NCBI RefSeq assembly: GCF_001458395.1
Contig: NZ_CYSR01000021.1
Span: forward strand, 62,001-126,000
Reading direction: 5' to 3'
DNA from: Leisingera aquaemixtae
Lineage (GTDB): Bacteria; Pseudomonadota; Alphaproteobacteria; Rhodobacterales; Rhodobacteraceae
Length of the DNA stretch: 64,000 nucleotides
The translations under genes were made by a program, and so were the position numbers. This document shows positions 52,839 through 62,018 of the stretch, piece after piece. The number at the start of each line of letters is the position of its first letter. The stretch's first letter is position 1. The notes under the pieces were generated by a model. The model worked only from the letters and a program-made list of their open reading frames with translations. It was not told where the DNA came from and made no database searches.

Positions 52839-53966
52839 GTGACGATGCCCCCGCCGCCGCCAGCCGCCAGCGCGCCCTCTGCCCAAGAGGACAGCCACCG
52901 CTTCCCCTGCCCCAATTGCGGTTCCGATTACCGTTTCGACCCGACCGCAGGCGCGCTGATCTGCGATCACTGCGGCCACCGCGAAGAGGTGCGCAGCGGG
53001 CCGTGGAAGGGCTCCGCCCTGCGGGAGCTGGACTTCCGCACTGCCGTGGCCGAGCAGCTGCCGGAGGCAGAAATCGAAGTCACCCGCGTCTCCGTCTGCC
53101 CGAACTGCGCAGCCCAGGTCGAATTCGACCCGGACACCCACGCCAAGGAATGCCCCTTCTGCGCCACACCGGTCGTGACCGGCACCGGCGAAAACCGCCA
53201 CATCAAGCCGAAGGGCGTATTGCCCTTTGCGGTCACGGAGCGCGCCGCGCACAAGGCGATGACCGATTGGCTGGGGCGGCTGTGGTTCGCACCCGGCGGG
53301 CTCAAGGACTATGCCCGCAAGGGGCGGCGGATGCAGGGGATCTATGTGCCCTATTGGACTTATGACGCCCAGACCCGCAGTTCCTATACCGGTCACCGCG
53401 GCACCGTTTACTATGTCACCGAAACCTTCCAGCGGGACGGCAAGATGCAGACCCGGCAGGTGGCCAAGGTGCGCTGGCGGCTCGCCTCCGGCCGGGTGCA
53501 ACGGTTCTTTGACGATGTGCTCGTGCTGGCCTCCAAAAGCCTGCCGAAACCCTATACCGAGGCGCTGGAGCCCTGGGACCTGTCGCAGCTCGAACCCTAT
53601 CAGCCGCAGTATCTGGCCGGGTTCCGCGCCGAAGCCTATGCGGTGGAGCTGGAGGCAGGTTTTGCAGAGGCAGGCCAGAAAATGGAGCGCGTCATCGAGC
53701 GCGACGTGCGGTTTGACATCGGCGGCGACCGGCAGCGCATCAGCAGCATCGACACACAAATGTCCGATGTGACCTTCAAACACATCCTGCTGCCGGTCTG
53801 GCTGGCAGCCTATAAGTACCGCGGCAAGACCTACCGCTTTGTGGTCAACGGGCAGTCGGGCCGGGTCCAGGGCGAGCGGCCCTATTCCGCGTGGAAGATT
53901 GCCATTGCGGTCATACTGGCGCTCGCCATTGCTGCGGGCATCGCCCTGCTGGCCAGCCAGCAATAA
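52839..53966 (+). CDS. Double zinc-ribbon membrane protein
   Basis: 375 residues, from a GTG at 52839 (or the ATG 6 bp later). Two TFIIB-like zinc ribbons have Cys24/27/42/45 and Cys87/90/105/108. A central beta-rich domain (about 115-340) with GIYVPYWTYDAQTRSSYTG follows, ending in one transmembrane helix (about 352-371). The architecture resembles Bacillus YdjG, which works with the SPFH protein YdjI and PspA. It is the last gene of the XpaC-TelA-DUF2927-SPFH run. Confidence 0.85.
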   Translation: MTMPPPPPAASAPSAQEDSHRFPCPNCGSDYRFDPTAGALICDHCGHREEVRSGPWKGSALRELDFRTAVAEQLPEAEIEVTRVSVCPNCAAQVEFDPDTHAKECPFCATPVVTGTGENRHIKPKGVLPFAVTERAAHKAMTDWLGRLWFAPGGLKDYARKGRRMQGIYVPYWTYDAQTRSSYTGHRGTVYYVTETFQRDGKMQTRQVAKVRWRLASGRVQRFFDDVLVLASKSLPKPYTEALEPWDLSQLEPYQPQYLAGFRAEAYAVELEAGFAEAGQKMERVIERDVRFDIGGDRQRISSIDTQMSDVTFKHILLPVWLAAYKYRGKTYRFVVNGQSGRVQGERPYSAWKIAIAVILALAIAAGIALLASQQ

Positions 53967-53979
53967 GCCCTGAACATGC

Positions 53980-54005
53980 GGAAGGGGGAGCTGCCTCCCC
54001 CTTCC
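53980..54005. terminator. Hairpin between convergent genes, possible two-way terminator
   Basis: A perfect eleven-pair stem GGAAGGGGGAG/CTCCCCCTTCC with a CTGC loop lies 14 bp after the zinc-ribbon gene and 66 bp from the Hsp20 stop. No T-run follows on either side, so termination efficiency is doubtful. Confidence 0.5.
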
Positions 54006-54070
54006 TGACCCGGCCAATGCCTGTTCCCGGCTGCTGGCGGGAACCAAGACCGCTCCCTGTCAGCCTTCTG

Positions 54071-54490
54071 TCAGCCCTTACTGATCTCGATCTTGCGGGC
54101 GGTCTCTGGCTGCTCCAGCGCCTTTTTCGGCACAGAAATATGCAGCACACCGTCCTCCATCCTGGCAGAAGCCGCCTGACCGTCAGCATCTTCCGGCAGG
54201 CGGAAGGAGCGGCGGAAGGCACCATACTGGCGTTCGCTGAAATACCAGGTGTCGCCTGTTTTCTCGGACTGGGTTTTCTTCTCGCCGCGGATCGTCAGCA
54301 CGCCGTTGTCCACGGTCAGCTCAACATCGCCCAAGGCAACGCCCGGAAGCTCCATCGCAATATCGTAGGCTTCCTTGCCCGAAGAGGCCTCAGTCGCGGG
54401 ATTGAGCCAATCGGCGAGACGGGTTCCGAAGCTTCGGAACGGGTCATAAAGCGACGGCCAGAAACCGCCATGTTCGGTTTTTTCCACCAT
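54071..54490 (-). CDS. Small heat-shock protein Hsp20
   Basis: 139 residues from the ATG at 54490 with AAAGGAGG upstream; the longer frame above it is spurious. The alpha-crystallin domain (about 45-135) shows YDIAMELPGVALGDVELTVDNGVLTIRGEKK and the GAFRRSFRLPEDAD/MEDGVLHISVPK strands. It holds unfolding proteins in oligomers. It is divergent from a nitroreductase gene with a strong dyad between them; I find no convincing heat-shock-sigma promoter by eye. Confidence 0.93.
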   Translation of the reverse strand: MVEKTEHGGFWPSLYDPFRSFGTRLADWLNPATEASSGKEAYDIAMELPGVALGDVELTVDNGVLTIRGEKKTQSEKTGDTWYFSERQYGAFRRSFRLPEDADGQAASARMEDGVLHISVPKKALEQPETARKIEISKG

Positions 54491-54554
54491 AGTCCAGCCT
54501 CCTTTCCTGTTACGGCCCATAGTAGCTCTGACGCTGCGGCACTGCTTTGATCCG

Positions 54555-54579
54555 GCGCAAGCGGGGCGCTTGCGCAAGC
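54555..54579. promoter_or_regulatory. Dyad in the divergent hsp20/nitroreductase promoter
   Basis: GCGCAAGCG (54555-54563) and CGCTTGCGC (54567-54575) are perfect complements with a 3-bp spacer. The right arm is also part of a 12-bp palindrome GCTTGCGCAAGC (54568-54579). It lies 65 bp from the hsp20 start and 48 bp from the nitroreductase start, as expected for a shared operator. Confidence 0.5.
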
Positions 54580-54626
54580 GGGTATCTGACGCCAATCTGG
54601 CCGTTAGCCGCCTGAAGGGACTGGAC

Positions 54627-55301
54627 GTGACACCGGATTTGCTAAGCCTGAACACCCTGTTTGACGCCCGCCACAGCTGCCGGGCCTTCCGCCCGGAGCC
54701 GGTGCCGCGCGCCGTGATTGAAGACATTCTGCGCACCGCGCAAAAGGTGCCGTCCTGGTGCAATGCGCAGCCCTGGAAGGTGACGGTCTGCAGCGGTGCC
54801 GAAGCAGATCGCGTGCGGGCCGCCCTTCTGAAGGCGGCGGAGGGCGGCGGCCACAGCCCGGACCTGCCCTTTCCCGATGGGTACTCGGCTGAGTACCAGC
54901 AGCGGCGGCGGGACTGCGGCTGGGCGCTCTATGAGGCGGTCGGCGTGCAGAAAGGCGACCGGGCCGGGTCGGCGCGGCAGATGATGGAGAATTACCGGCT
55001 GTTCGGCGCTCCGCATTGCGCAATCCTGTCCTCCCCGGCAGAATTAGGGCCGTATGGCGCGATGGATTGCGGCGGCTTTGTTGCCGCCTTCACCCTGGCT
55101 GCCCGGGCGGCTGGGGTTGCCAGCATCCCGCAGGCGGCGGTTGCCTCCTTTGCGCCGCTGCTGCATGAACTGCTGGAGATACCGGACGACCGGATCATCC
55201 TCTGCGCCATTTCCTTTGGCTATGGCGACGGGGACCACCCGGCCAACAGCTTCCGCACCAGCCGGGCGGCGCTGGAGCACTTTGCGGACTGGCGCGGCTG
55301 A
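54627..55301 (+). CDS. Nitroreductase-family protein
   Basis: 224 residues from the GTG at 54627 (GAAGGGA upstream); an earlier frame start at 54570 lies inside the palindromic promoter. FMN-binding features: [22 protein letters not shown] with the phosphate-binding Arg, [13 protein letters not shown], and the C-terminal [20 protein letters not shown]. This group reduces nitroaromatics, quinones or enones with NAD(P)H. It is divergent from hsp20; dtd follows 22 bp later. Confidence 0.88.
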   Translation: MTPDLLSLNTLFDARHSCRAFRPEPVPRAVIEDILRTAQKVPSWCNAQPWKVTVCSGAEADRVRAALLKAAEGGGHSPDLPFPDGYSAEYQQRRRDCGWALYEAVGVQKGDRAGSARQMMENYRLFGAPHCAILSSPAELGPYGAMDCGGFVAAFTLAARAAGVASIPQAAVASFAPLLHELLEIPDDRIILCAISFGYGDGDHPANSFRTSRAALEHFADWRG

Positions 55302-55323
55302 GGCAGGACAAGGACGGGCACAT

Positions 55324-55770
55324 ATGCGGGCATTGATACAGCGGGTCAGCGAGGCCTCGGTCACGGTGGATGGCGAGACCCTGGGAGAGATCGGGTCCGG
55401 CCTGCTGATCCTGGTCTGCGCCATGCAGGGCGACAGCGAGGCGCAGGCGGATCAGCTGGCGGCGAAGATCTCCAAGCTCAGGATCTTCAAGGATGAGGAC
55501 GGCAAGATGAACCGCTCGGTGCTGGACACCGGCGGCAGCGCCCTGGTGGTCAGCCAGTTCACCTTGGCCGCAGACACCCGCCGCGGCAACCGGCCCGGAT
55601 TTTCGGCAGCCGCCGCCCCGGCTGAGGGCGAGCGGCTGTATGAATACTTCGCCGGCCGGCTGGCCCAGCTTGGTTTGGAAACAGCCAAGGGACGGTTCGG
55701 CGCCGACATGAAAGTGCGGCTGCTGAACGACGGCCCGGTGACCATCTGGATGGACACCGAGCAGCTCTGA
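55324..55770 (+). CDS. dtd: D-aminoacyl-tRNA deacylase
   Basis: 148 residues, beginning [26 protein letters not shown] with the standard DTD start. The active-site motifs [21 protein letters not shown] and the C-terminal [11 protein letters not shown] carry the Gly-Pro and Ser-Gln-Phe features of the cis-Gly-Pro class. It removes D-amino acids and glycine from mischarged tRNAs. It is downstream of the nitroreductase gene, probably in the same transcript. Confidence 0.97.
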   Translation: MRALIQRVSEASVTVDGETLGEIGSGLLILVCAMQGDSEAQADQLAAKISKLRIFKDEDGKMNRSVLDTGGSALVVSQFTLAADTRRGNRPGFSAAAAPAEGERLYEYFAGRLAQLGLETAKGRFGADMKVRLLNDGPVTIWMDTEQL

Positions 55771-56175
55771 CAGGCCCGCGCAGCCCTGCCCCGCCCGGCC
55801 CGCCTGAACCGCACTGGCGGCCGCTTGATCCAGGCGCCGGAGGCGGCGTTTTCAGGCCAGAAAGCATCGATTCTCCCCCAGTTACCGCCAACACCCGGCA
55901 CCATCCCGGCCAATTCATAAAAAATCCGTCATTCTCGCGCACAAAAATTTCTTGTCGCATTCCAGATGTTTTTTTGATTTACACCCGGCATGGCAGCCAA
56001 AAACGGCACCTTGCTTGAGAAAGGCGACCTGCCTTCTACGGGCCTCACCGGCGTGTATGCCGCCTTACCAAGCGCTCCGCGAATAACGCTTGCTAGGTTG
56101 CGGCAAATGCGCAAATCTTGAACCATCAATCAAAAAACAGGTGCCTGGAGCACCGCAACCAATCGGGAGAACTCA
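55771..56175. other. 405-bp intergenic region before the ABC importer
   Basis: No gene is recognisable. The middle (about 55915-55985) is AT-rich for this genome and is the most likely place for a promoter of the importer operon. CGGGAGAACTC, a ribosome-binding sequence, lies just before the start at 56176. No BetI- or ScfR-like site was found. Confidence 0.5.
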
Positions 56176-57759
56176 ATGAACAGACACATGCAGTATCTGG
56201 CCAGTCAGGCTGTGGCGGGCAAACTTTCGCGCCGTGACTTCCTGGGCAAGGCCGCCGCACTGGGCTTTACCGCTGTATCCGCCAACCTGCTGCTGTCCAG
56301 CGCCGCCAAGGCGGCCGGCCCGCAAAAAGGCGGCACTATCCGTCTCGGCCTGCAGGGCGGGTCCACCACCGACAGCCTGGATCCGGCGCTGGTCACCAAT
56401 ACCGTTGGCCTGATGGTCACCCGCCTGTGGGGGGAAACGCTGGTCGAGCTGGCAGAGGACGGCGGCATCGAAGGCAAGCTGGCCGAAAGCTATGAAGCCT
56501 CGGCCGACGCCAAGACCTGGACCTTCAAGCTGCGCTCCGGCGTGACCTATTCGAACGGCCAGAACGTGACCGCCGAAGATGTGGTCAAGACGATGGAGCG
56601 CCACAGCGGCGAAGACACCAAGTCGGGCGCCCTGGGCATCATGCGCGGCATCAAGGACGTGCGCGCGGACGGCGACAGCGTTGTCTTCGAACTGGACAGC
56701 CCGAACGCCGACCTGCCCTATCTGCTGGCCGACTACCACCTGATTATCCAGCCGGGCGGCGGCATGGACGATCCGGCAGCCGCCATCGGCACCGGCCCCT
56801 ACATCATGAAGTCCTCCGACATGGGCGTGCGCTTCGTGGCCGAGAAGAACCCGAACTACTGGGGCGATCTGGGCAACGCGGACACCGTGGAAATCATCGT
56901 CATCAACGACGACACTGCCCGCGTCGCGGCGCTGCAGTCCGGCCAGGTGGATGTGATCGACCGGGTGCCGCCGCGCACCGCGAAACTGGTGGACCGTGCG
57001 CCGAACATCACCGTGCATTCGACCTCCGCGGCCGGCCATTACGTGTTCATCATGCATTGCAACACCGCGCCGTTCGACAACAACGACGTGCGCCTGGCGC
57101 TGAAATACGGCATCAACCGCCAGGAAATGGTCGACAAGATCCTGAACGGCTACGGCACCGTCGGCAACGACACCCCGATCAACGCCTCCTATCCGATGTA
57201 CACCGAGCTGGAACAGCGCCAGTTTGACCCGGACAAGGCGATGCACCACCTGAAGAAGTCCGGCCACGACGGCTCGATCCTGCTGCGCACCTCGGACAAC
57301 TCCTTCCCGGGCGCGCCGGACGCGTCTGCGCTGTTCCAGCAGTCGCTGGCAGGCGCCGGCATCAAGCTGGACGTCAAGCGCGAGCCGAACGACGGCTACT
57401 GGTCGGAAGTCTGGAACAACAAGCCGTTCTGCACCAGCTACTGGGGCGGCCGTCCGACACAGGACCAGATGTTCACCACCGCCTATCTGTCCACCGCGGA
57501 CTGGAACGACACCCGGTTCAACAACGAGCAGTTCGACCAGATGCTAGTGGCCGCACGCGGCGAGCTGGACGTTGCCAAGCGGACGCAGATGTATGCCGAC
57601 ATGTCGACCATCCTGCGCGACGAAGGCGGCCTGATCTGCCCGATGTTCAACGACTTCGTCGAGGCGACCACCGACAAGGTCGACGGCTTTGTCGAAGGCA
57701 TCCCGGGCCAGGTTCTGATGAACGGCTATGCAGCCAGCAAGCTGTGGGTCAAAGCCTAA
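56176..57759 (+). CDS. ABC importer substrate-binding protein (family 5, peptide/opine type)
   Basis: 527 residues. A Tat signal with SRRDFLGKAAALG (about 18-30) directs folded export to the periplasm. The family 5 solute-binding fold is evident: GGTIRLGLQGGSTTDSLDPAL after cleavage, LAESYEASADAKTWTFKLRSGVTYSNG and AIGTGPYIMKSSD. These proteins bind di- or oligopeptides, opines or nickel; the specificity is not determined by sequence. It is the first gene of a four-gene operon, followed at once by the permease. Confidence 0.94.
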   Translation: MNRHMQYLASQAVAGKLSRRDFLGKAAALGFTAVSANLLLSSAAKAAGPQKGGTIRLGLQGGSTTDSLDPALVTNTVGLMVTRLWGETLVELAEDGGIEGKLAESYEASADAKTWTFKLRSGVTYSNGQNVTAEDVVKTMERHSGEDTKSGALGIMRGIKDVRADGDSVVFELDSPNADLPYLLADYHLIIQPGGGMDDPAAAIGTGPYIMKSSDMGVRFVAEKNPNYWGDLGNADTVEIIVINDDTARVAALQSGQVDVIDRVPPRTAKLVDRAPNITVHSTSAAGHYVFIMHCNTAPFDNNDVRLALKYGINRQEMVDKILNGYGTVGNDTPINASYPMYTELEQRQFDPDKAMHHLKKSGHDGSILLRTSDNSFPGAPDASALFQQSLAGAGIKLDVKREPNDGYWSEVWNNKPFCTSYWGGRPTQDQMFTTAYLSTADWNDTRFNNEQFDQMLVAARGELDVAKRTQMYADMSTILRDEGGLICPMFNDFVEATTDKVDGFVEGIPGQVLMNGYAASKLWVKA

Positions 57760-58716
57760 ATGTCCCCGGTTGTAAAACTTTTGGCTCAGCGCATCGCGCT
57801 GAGCCTCCTGCTTCTTTTGCTCATCTCAGTGGTGATCTTTGCCGGCACGATGGTGCTGCCCGGCGATGTCGCCCAGTCGATTCTGGGCCAGTCGGCAACC
57901 CCGGAAGCGCTCGCCAACCTGCGGGCAGAGCTGGGTGTCAACGATCCGCCCGTGCAGCGCTATTTCGCCTGGCTGTTCGGTGCCATCCAAGGCGACCTGG
58001 GAACTGCGCTCACCAGCGGCCAGGATATTTCCGAAGCCCTCGCCAGCCGCTTCTGGAACACGCTGTTCCTCGCATTCTGGGCTGCCGTGGTGGCGGTGCC
58101 GCTGGCCATCTTTCTGGGCCTGGTCGCCGTCCGCTTCAAGGACCGCTGGCCCGACAAACTGATCTCCGGCGTAACCCTCGCCTCGATCTCCATCCCCGAA
58201 TTTCTGATCGGCTACGTGCTGATGTATCTCGTCGCAGTGAAGCTGCGATGGTTCCCGTCGGTGGCGATGATCAACGACAACATGAATCTGTTCGAAAAGC
58301 TCAACGCGATCGCCCTGCCCATCGCCGTGCTCACCCTGGTTGTGCTGGCGCATATGATGCGGATGACGCGGGCCGCGATCCTGAACGTGATGCAGTCGGC
58401 TTATATTGAAACAGCCGAGCTGAAGGGCCTCAACGCCTTTCAGGTGATCTACCGCCATGCTTTCCCGAACGCCATTGCCCCGATCGTCAACGTGGTGATG
58501 CTGAACCTCGCCTATCTGGTGGTCGGCGTTGTGGTGATCGAGGTGGTGTTCGTCTACCCCGGCATGGGCCAGTATCTGGTTGACCATGTGTCCAAGCGGG
58601 ACGTCCCTGTGGTGCAGGCCTGCGGCCTGATCTTTGCCGCCGTCTATATCGGTTTGAACATGATCGCTGACATCGTCGCCATTCTGAGCAACCCGCGCCT
58701 GAGGCACCCGAAATGA
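57760..58716 (+). CDS. ABC importer permease 1 (DppB type)
   Basis: 318 residues, starting at the codon after the binding-protein stop. Six helices are visible. The TM-cytosol EAA-loop AYIETAELKGLNAFQVIYRHAFPNAIAPI is intact, as is the DppB signature LGVNDPPVQRYFAWLFGAIQGDLGTALTSG near the N-terminus. It forms the channel with the second permease; its stop overlaps the next start by 4 bp. Confidence 0.94.
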   Translation: MSPVVKLLAQRIALSLLLLLLISVVIFAGTMVLPGDVAQSILGQSATPEALANLRAELGVNDPPVQRYFAWLFGAIQGDLGTALTSGQDISEALASRFWNTLFLAFWAAVVAVPLAIFLGLVAVRFKDRWPDKLISGVTLASISIPEFLIGYVLMYLVAVKLRWFPSVAMINDNMNLFEKLNAIALPIAVLTLVVLAHMMRMTRAAILNVMQSAYIETAELKGLNAFQVIYRHAFPNAIAPIVNVVMLNLAYLVVGVVVIEVVFVYPGMGQYLVDHVSKRDVPVVQACGLIFAAVYIGLNMIADIVAILSNPRLRHPK

Positions 58717-59528
58717 AGAATATCCCCATTTCCGCACTCATCGGGCTGTTCTTCACGGCCCTGTACTTTCTCGGCGCGATCTTTGCGCCGCTGCTGGCCC
58801 CCTATGGGGTGGGTGAAGTGGTTGGCGACGTCTGGGAACCCGCCAGCTCCGACTTTCTCCTGGGCACCGACAACATCGGCCGGGATCTGCTGACCCGGAT
58901 GATCTACGGCGGCCAAACCACGATCTTCATCGCCACCGCTGCGACCTTGCTGTCTTTTACGACCGGATCCATTCTGGGCTTCATCGCCGCCGAGGCCGGC
59001 GGCTGGCTGGATCAGGCGATGTCGCGGTTTGTCGACCTGATCATGTCGATCCCGACGCTGATCTTTGCCCTCGTCGTGCTGTCGGTCATGCCGGTGACCA
59101 TCCCGATCCTGATCGTGGTGATGGGTCTGCTGGACTCGACCCGGGTCTACCGGCTGGCGCGGGCGGTTGCGGTCGATATCGAGGTGATGGACTACGTCGA
59201 GGCCGCGCGCCTGCGCGGCGAGAAAACCTCCTGGATCATCTTCCGTGAAATCCTGCCCAACGCGCTGTCGCCGCTGGTGGCCGAGATGGGGCTGCGGTTC
59301 ATCTTTGCGGTGCTGTTCGTCTCCACCCTGTCCTTCCTGGGCCTGGGTGTGCAGCCGCCGGCAGCCGACTGGGGCGGCATCGTGAAGGAAAACAAGGACG
59401 GCATTGTCTACGGCATTCCCGCGGCCCTGATCCCAGCCTTTGCCATCGCCACCCTGGCGATCTCGGTCAACCTGGTGGCTGACTGGGTGCTGAACCGGAC
59501 CACATCGCTGAAAGGAGGCCGCGGATGA
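58713..59528 (+). CDS. ABC importer permease 2 (DppC type)
   Basis: 271 residues with a 4-bp overlap (ATGA) with permease 1. The DppC features FLLGTDNIGRDLLTRMIYGGQTTIFIA and the EAA loop YVEAARLRGEKTSWIIFREILPNALSPL are present. It pairs with permease 1. Its stop overlaps the ATPase start (ATGA, 59525-59528). Confidence 0.94.
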   Translation: MKNIPISALIGLFFTALYFLGAIFAPLLAPYGVGEVVGDVWEPASSDFLLGTDNIGRDLLTRMIYGGQTTIFIATAATLLSFTTGSILGFIAAEAGGWLDQAMSRFVDLIMSIPTLIFALVVLSVMPVTIPILIVVMGLLDSTRVYRLARAVAVDIEVMDYVEAARLRGEKTSWIIFREILPNALSPLVAEMGLRFIFAVLFVSTLSFLGLGVQPPAADWGGIVKENKDGIVYGIPAALIPAFAIATLAISVNLVADWVLNRTTSLKGGRG

Positions 59529-61162
59529 GCGATACCCTGTTGAAAGTCCGCGACCTGAAAATCGGCGCGACCATCTATCCGCCGGGCGAAAAGCCCCGTG
59601 ATATCGAGATCGTGCACGGGGTCAGCTTTGACCTCGCGCCCGGCAAGGTGCTGGGGCTGATCGGGGAATCCGGTGCCGGCAAATCGACCATCGGCCTGGC
59701 CTCCATGGCCTATGGCCGCGGCGGTGTGAAGATCACCGGCGGCGAAGTCTGGGTCAACGGCCGCGACGTCCTCAAGTCCAAGCTTGGCGACATCCGCAAG
59801 CTGCGCGGCGGCGAGGTCACCTATGTGTCGCAATCCGCGGCAGCCTCCTTCAACCCGGCCAAGAAAATCATGGAGCAGGTGGTCGAGGCCGCGGTGGAGC
59901 AGAAGAAGTTCTCCCGCAAGGAGGCCGAGGCGCGGGCACGGACCCTGTTTGCCAAGCTGGGCCTGCCGGATCCGGAGAACATCGGCGAGCGCTACCCCCA
60001 CCAGGTGTCGGGCGGCCAGCTGCAGCGCTGCATGACCGCGCTGGCACTGTGCCCGGAGCCGGATCTGGTGGTGTTCGACGAGCCGACAACCGCGCTCGAC
60101 GTGACCACCCAGATCGACGTGCTGATGGCGATCAAGGAAGCGATCCGCGACACTGGCGTTGCCGCGCTCTACATCACCCACGATCTGGCAGTCGTGGCGC
60201 AGGTCAGCGACGACATCATGGTGCTGAAGATGGGCAACACGGTCGAATACGGCCCTGTCGACCAGATCATCAACAACCCGCAGGAGGAGTACACCCAGGC
60301 GCTGGTCTCGGTGCGCTCCATCGAGCATGAGGAAAAGGCCCCCACCGCGGAGCCGGTGCTGAGCGTGCGCAACATCACCGCGCGCTACAAGGGCACCCAG
60401 TTCGACGTGCTGCACAATGTGAACGTCGATCTGTACCCCGGCCAGACCCTGGCGGTGGTGGGCGAGTCCGGCTCCGGAAAGTCCACCCTCGCCCGCGTGA
60501 TCACCGGCCTTCTGCCGCCGCGCGAGGGTGAGATCGAATTTGCCGGCCGCACCCTCTCGCCCGACCTCAAGGGCCGCAGCCGCGAAGACCTGCGCGAGCT
60601 GCAGATGATCTACCAGATGGCGGACGTGGCGATGAACCCGCGCCAGACCGTCGGCACCATCATCGGCCGCCCGCTGGAGTTTTACTTCGGCATGCGGGGC
60701 AAGGAGAAGCGCAAGCGGATCATTGAGCTGCTGGACGAGATCGAGCTGGGCGAGAAGTTCATGGACCGCTATCCGGCAGAGCTGTCCGGCGGCCAGAAGC
60801 AGCGTGTCTGCATCGCCCGCTCGCTGGCGGCCAAGCCCAAGATGATCATCTGCGACGAGGTCACCTCGGCGCTGGACCCCTTGGTGGCGGACGGCATCCT
60901 GAAGCTGCTGCTGGAGCTGCAGAAGATCGAGGATGTCGCCTATCTGTTCATCACCCACGATCTGGCGACTGTGCGGGCCATCTCCGACAACATCGCGGTG
61001 ATGTATCAGGGCAAGGTGCAGCGCTACGGCAGCAAGTCCAAGGTGCTGAGCCCGCCGTTTGACGATTACACCGATCTGCTGCTCAGCTCCGTTCCGGAAA
61101 TGAAGCTCGGCTGGCTGGAAGAGGTGATCGCCCACCGCAAGATGGAAAGCGCCGGCAACTGA
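59525..61162 (+). CDS. Fused double ABC ATPase (DppD-DppF type)
   Basis: 545 residues with two complete nucleotide-binding domains in one chain. Domain one has Walker A GESGAGKS (47-54), signature VSGGQLQRC and Walker B LVVFDEPTTALD. Domain two has GESGSGKS, LSGGQKQRVC and MIICDEVTSALD. In many peptide importers these are two separate proteins; the fused form powers the permease pair. It ends the operon, with a terminator 19 bp later. Confidence 0.95.
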   Translation: MSDTLLKVRDLKIGATIYPPGEKPRDIEIVHGVSFDLAPGKVLGLIGESGAGKSTIGLASMAYGRGGVKITGGEVWVNGRDVLKSKLGDIRKLRGGEVTYVSQSAAASFNPAKKIMEQVVEAAVEQKKFSRKEAEARARTLFAKLGLPDPENIGERYPHQVSGGQLQRCMTALALCPEPDLVVFDEPTTALDVTTQIDVLMAIKEAIRDTGVAALYITHDLAVVAQVSDDIMVLKMGNTVEYGPVDQIINNPQEEYTQALVSVRSIEHEEKAPTAEPVLSVRNITARYKGTQFDVLHNVNVDLYPGQTLAVVGESGSGKSTLARVITGLLPPREGEIEFAGRTLSPDLKGRSREDLRELQMIYQMADVAMNPRQTVGTIIGRPLEFYFGMRGKEKRKRIIELLDEIELGEKFMDRYPAELSGGQKQRVCIARSLAAKPKMIICDEVTSALDPLVADGILKLLLELQKIEDVAYLFITHDLATVRAISDNIAVMYQGKVQRYGSKSKVLSPPFDDYTDLLLSSVPEMKLGWLEEVIAHRKMESAGN

Positions 61163-61180
61163 TTCCACCGCTGGATGCAA

Positions 61181-61219
61181 AGCCCCTGCCCCGCTGCGGG
61201 CGGGGGCTATTTCTTTTTT
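61181..61219 (+). terminator. Terminator of the ABC importer operon
   Basis: An eleven-pair stem with one T-G pair (61181-61191 with 61198-61208) is followed by ATTTCTTTTTT. Confidence 0.88.
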
Positions 61220-61376
61220 CCGGTCTTTCTGTTTTGTGGTACTTTGACGCCACTGGGAGAGTGCGGCGATACCAGCCGCAAGCAAGAATATCTGACCGAG
61301 CGCAGTTGAGTTCCCGCAGGCCGGCCCCGAAACCTCCGGGCAGTTTTGCTTTTCACGCAGAACAGGAGGGAATGTC

Positions 61377-62018
61377 ATGACGGATTGGGCCATTCACGGA
61401 CAGGAAATCGGCAACTGCAACTGCAATCCCGGGTGCCCCTGCCAGTTTTCCCAGCTGCCCACGGACGGCACTTGCGAGGCTTTGCTGACCTACCGCATCG
61501 ACAAGGGGCATTACGGCAGCGTCAAGCTGGACGGCCTGTATGCTGCGGTTCTCTATAAATGGCCGGGCCCGGTGCATGAGGGCAACGGCCAGATGCAGAT
61601 GATTATCGACGAACGCGCAACGGACGAGCAGCGCGCAGCGCTGGAAGCGATCATGACAGGCAAAGACACCGACGAGTTTGCCACCATGTTCTCGGTGTTC
61701 AGCCTGATGAGCCCGACCCGGCACGAGACGCTGAGCGCGAAAATTTCGCTGGACTATGACGCGGAGAGCGGCACCGGCACCGCAACAGTGGGCAACTATG
61801 CAGAAACCAAGGTGCAGCCGATCCCGAACATTGTCTCCGGTGATCCGCATTTCATCAGCATCGCGCTGCCGAACGGGTTTGAGTTTTCCAAGGCCACAAT
61901 GGCATGCGGCACCACCCAAACCCGCAATGCAGCCATCACCTTGGAAAAGAACAGCGGAACCCACGCCCATATCGCCGAGTTGCACCTGACCGGCAGAGGC
62001 GTTGAGCGCGCGGCCTGA
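61377..62018 (+). CDS. DUF1326 protein (cysteine-rich N-terminus)
   Basis: 213 residues. EIGNCNCNPGCPCQF at residues 10-24 gives four cysteines in a potential metal-binding cluster (14, 16, 20, 22), with a fifth, Cys33, nearby. The remaining sequence is a beta-rich DUF1326 domain with GDPHFISIALPNGFEFSKATMACGTT. Function is unknown; a metal or redox role is suggested by the cysteines. It overlaps the DUF2182 gene by 17 bp, and the two genes are a recurrent pair. GGAGGG precedes the ATG. Confidence 0.9.
   Translation: MTDWAIHGQEIGNCNCNPGCPCQFSQLPTDGTCEALLTYRIDKGHYGSVKLDGLYAAVLYKWPGPVHEGNGQMQMIIDERATDEQRAALEAIMTGKDTDEFATMFSVFSLMSPTRHETLSAKISLDYDAESGTGTATVGNYAETKVQPIPNIVSGDPHFISIALPNGFEFSKATMACGTTQTRNAAITLEKNSGTHAHIAELHLTGRGVERAA

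Noticed and set aside
54570-54626. Upstream start of the nitroreductase
   Set aside because: The TTG start is in the palindromic promoter element; the GTG at 54627 has a ribosome-binding site and gives a normal N-terminus.
59408-61393. 661-codon minus-strand frame opposite the ABC ATPase
   Set aside because: Shadow of the two ATPase domains, whose motifs are intact on the plus strand.
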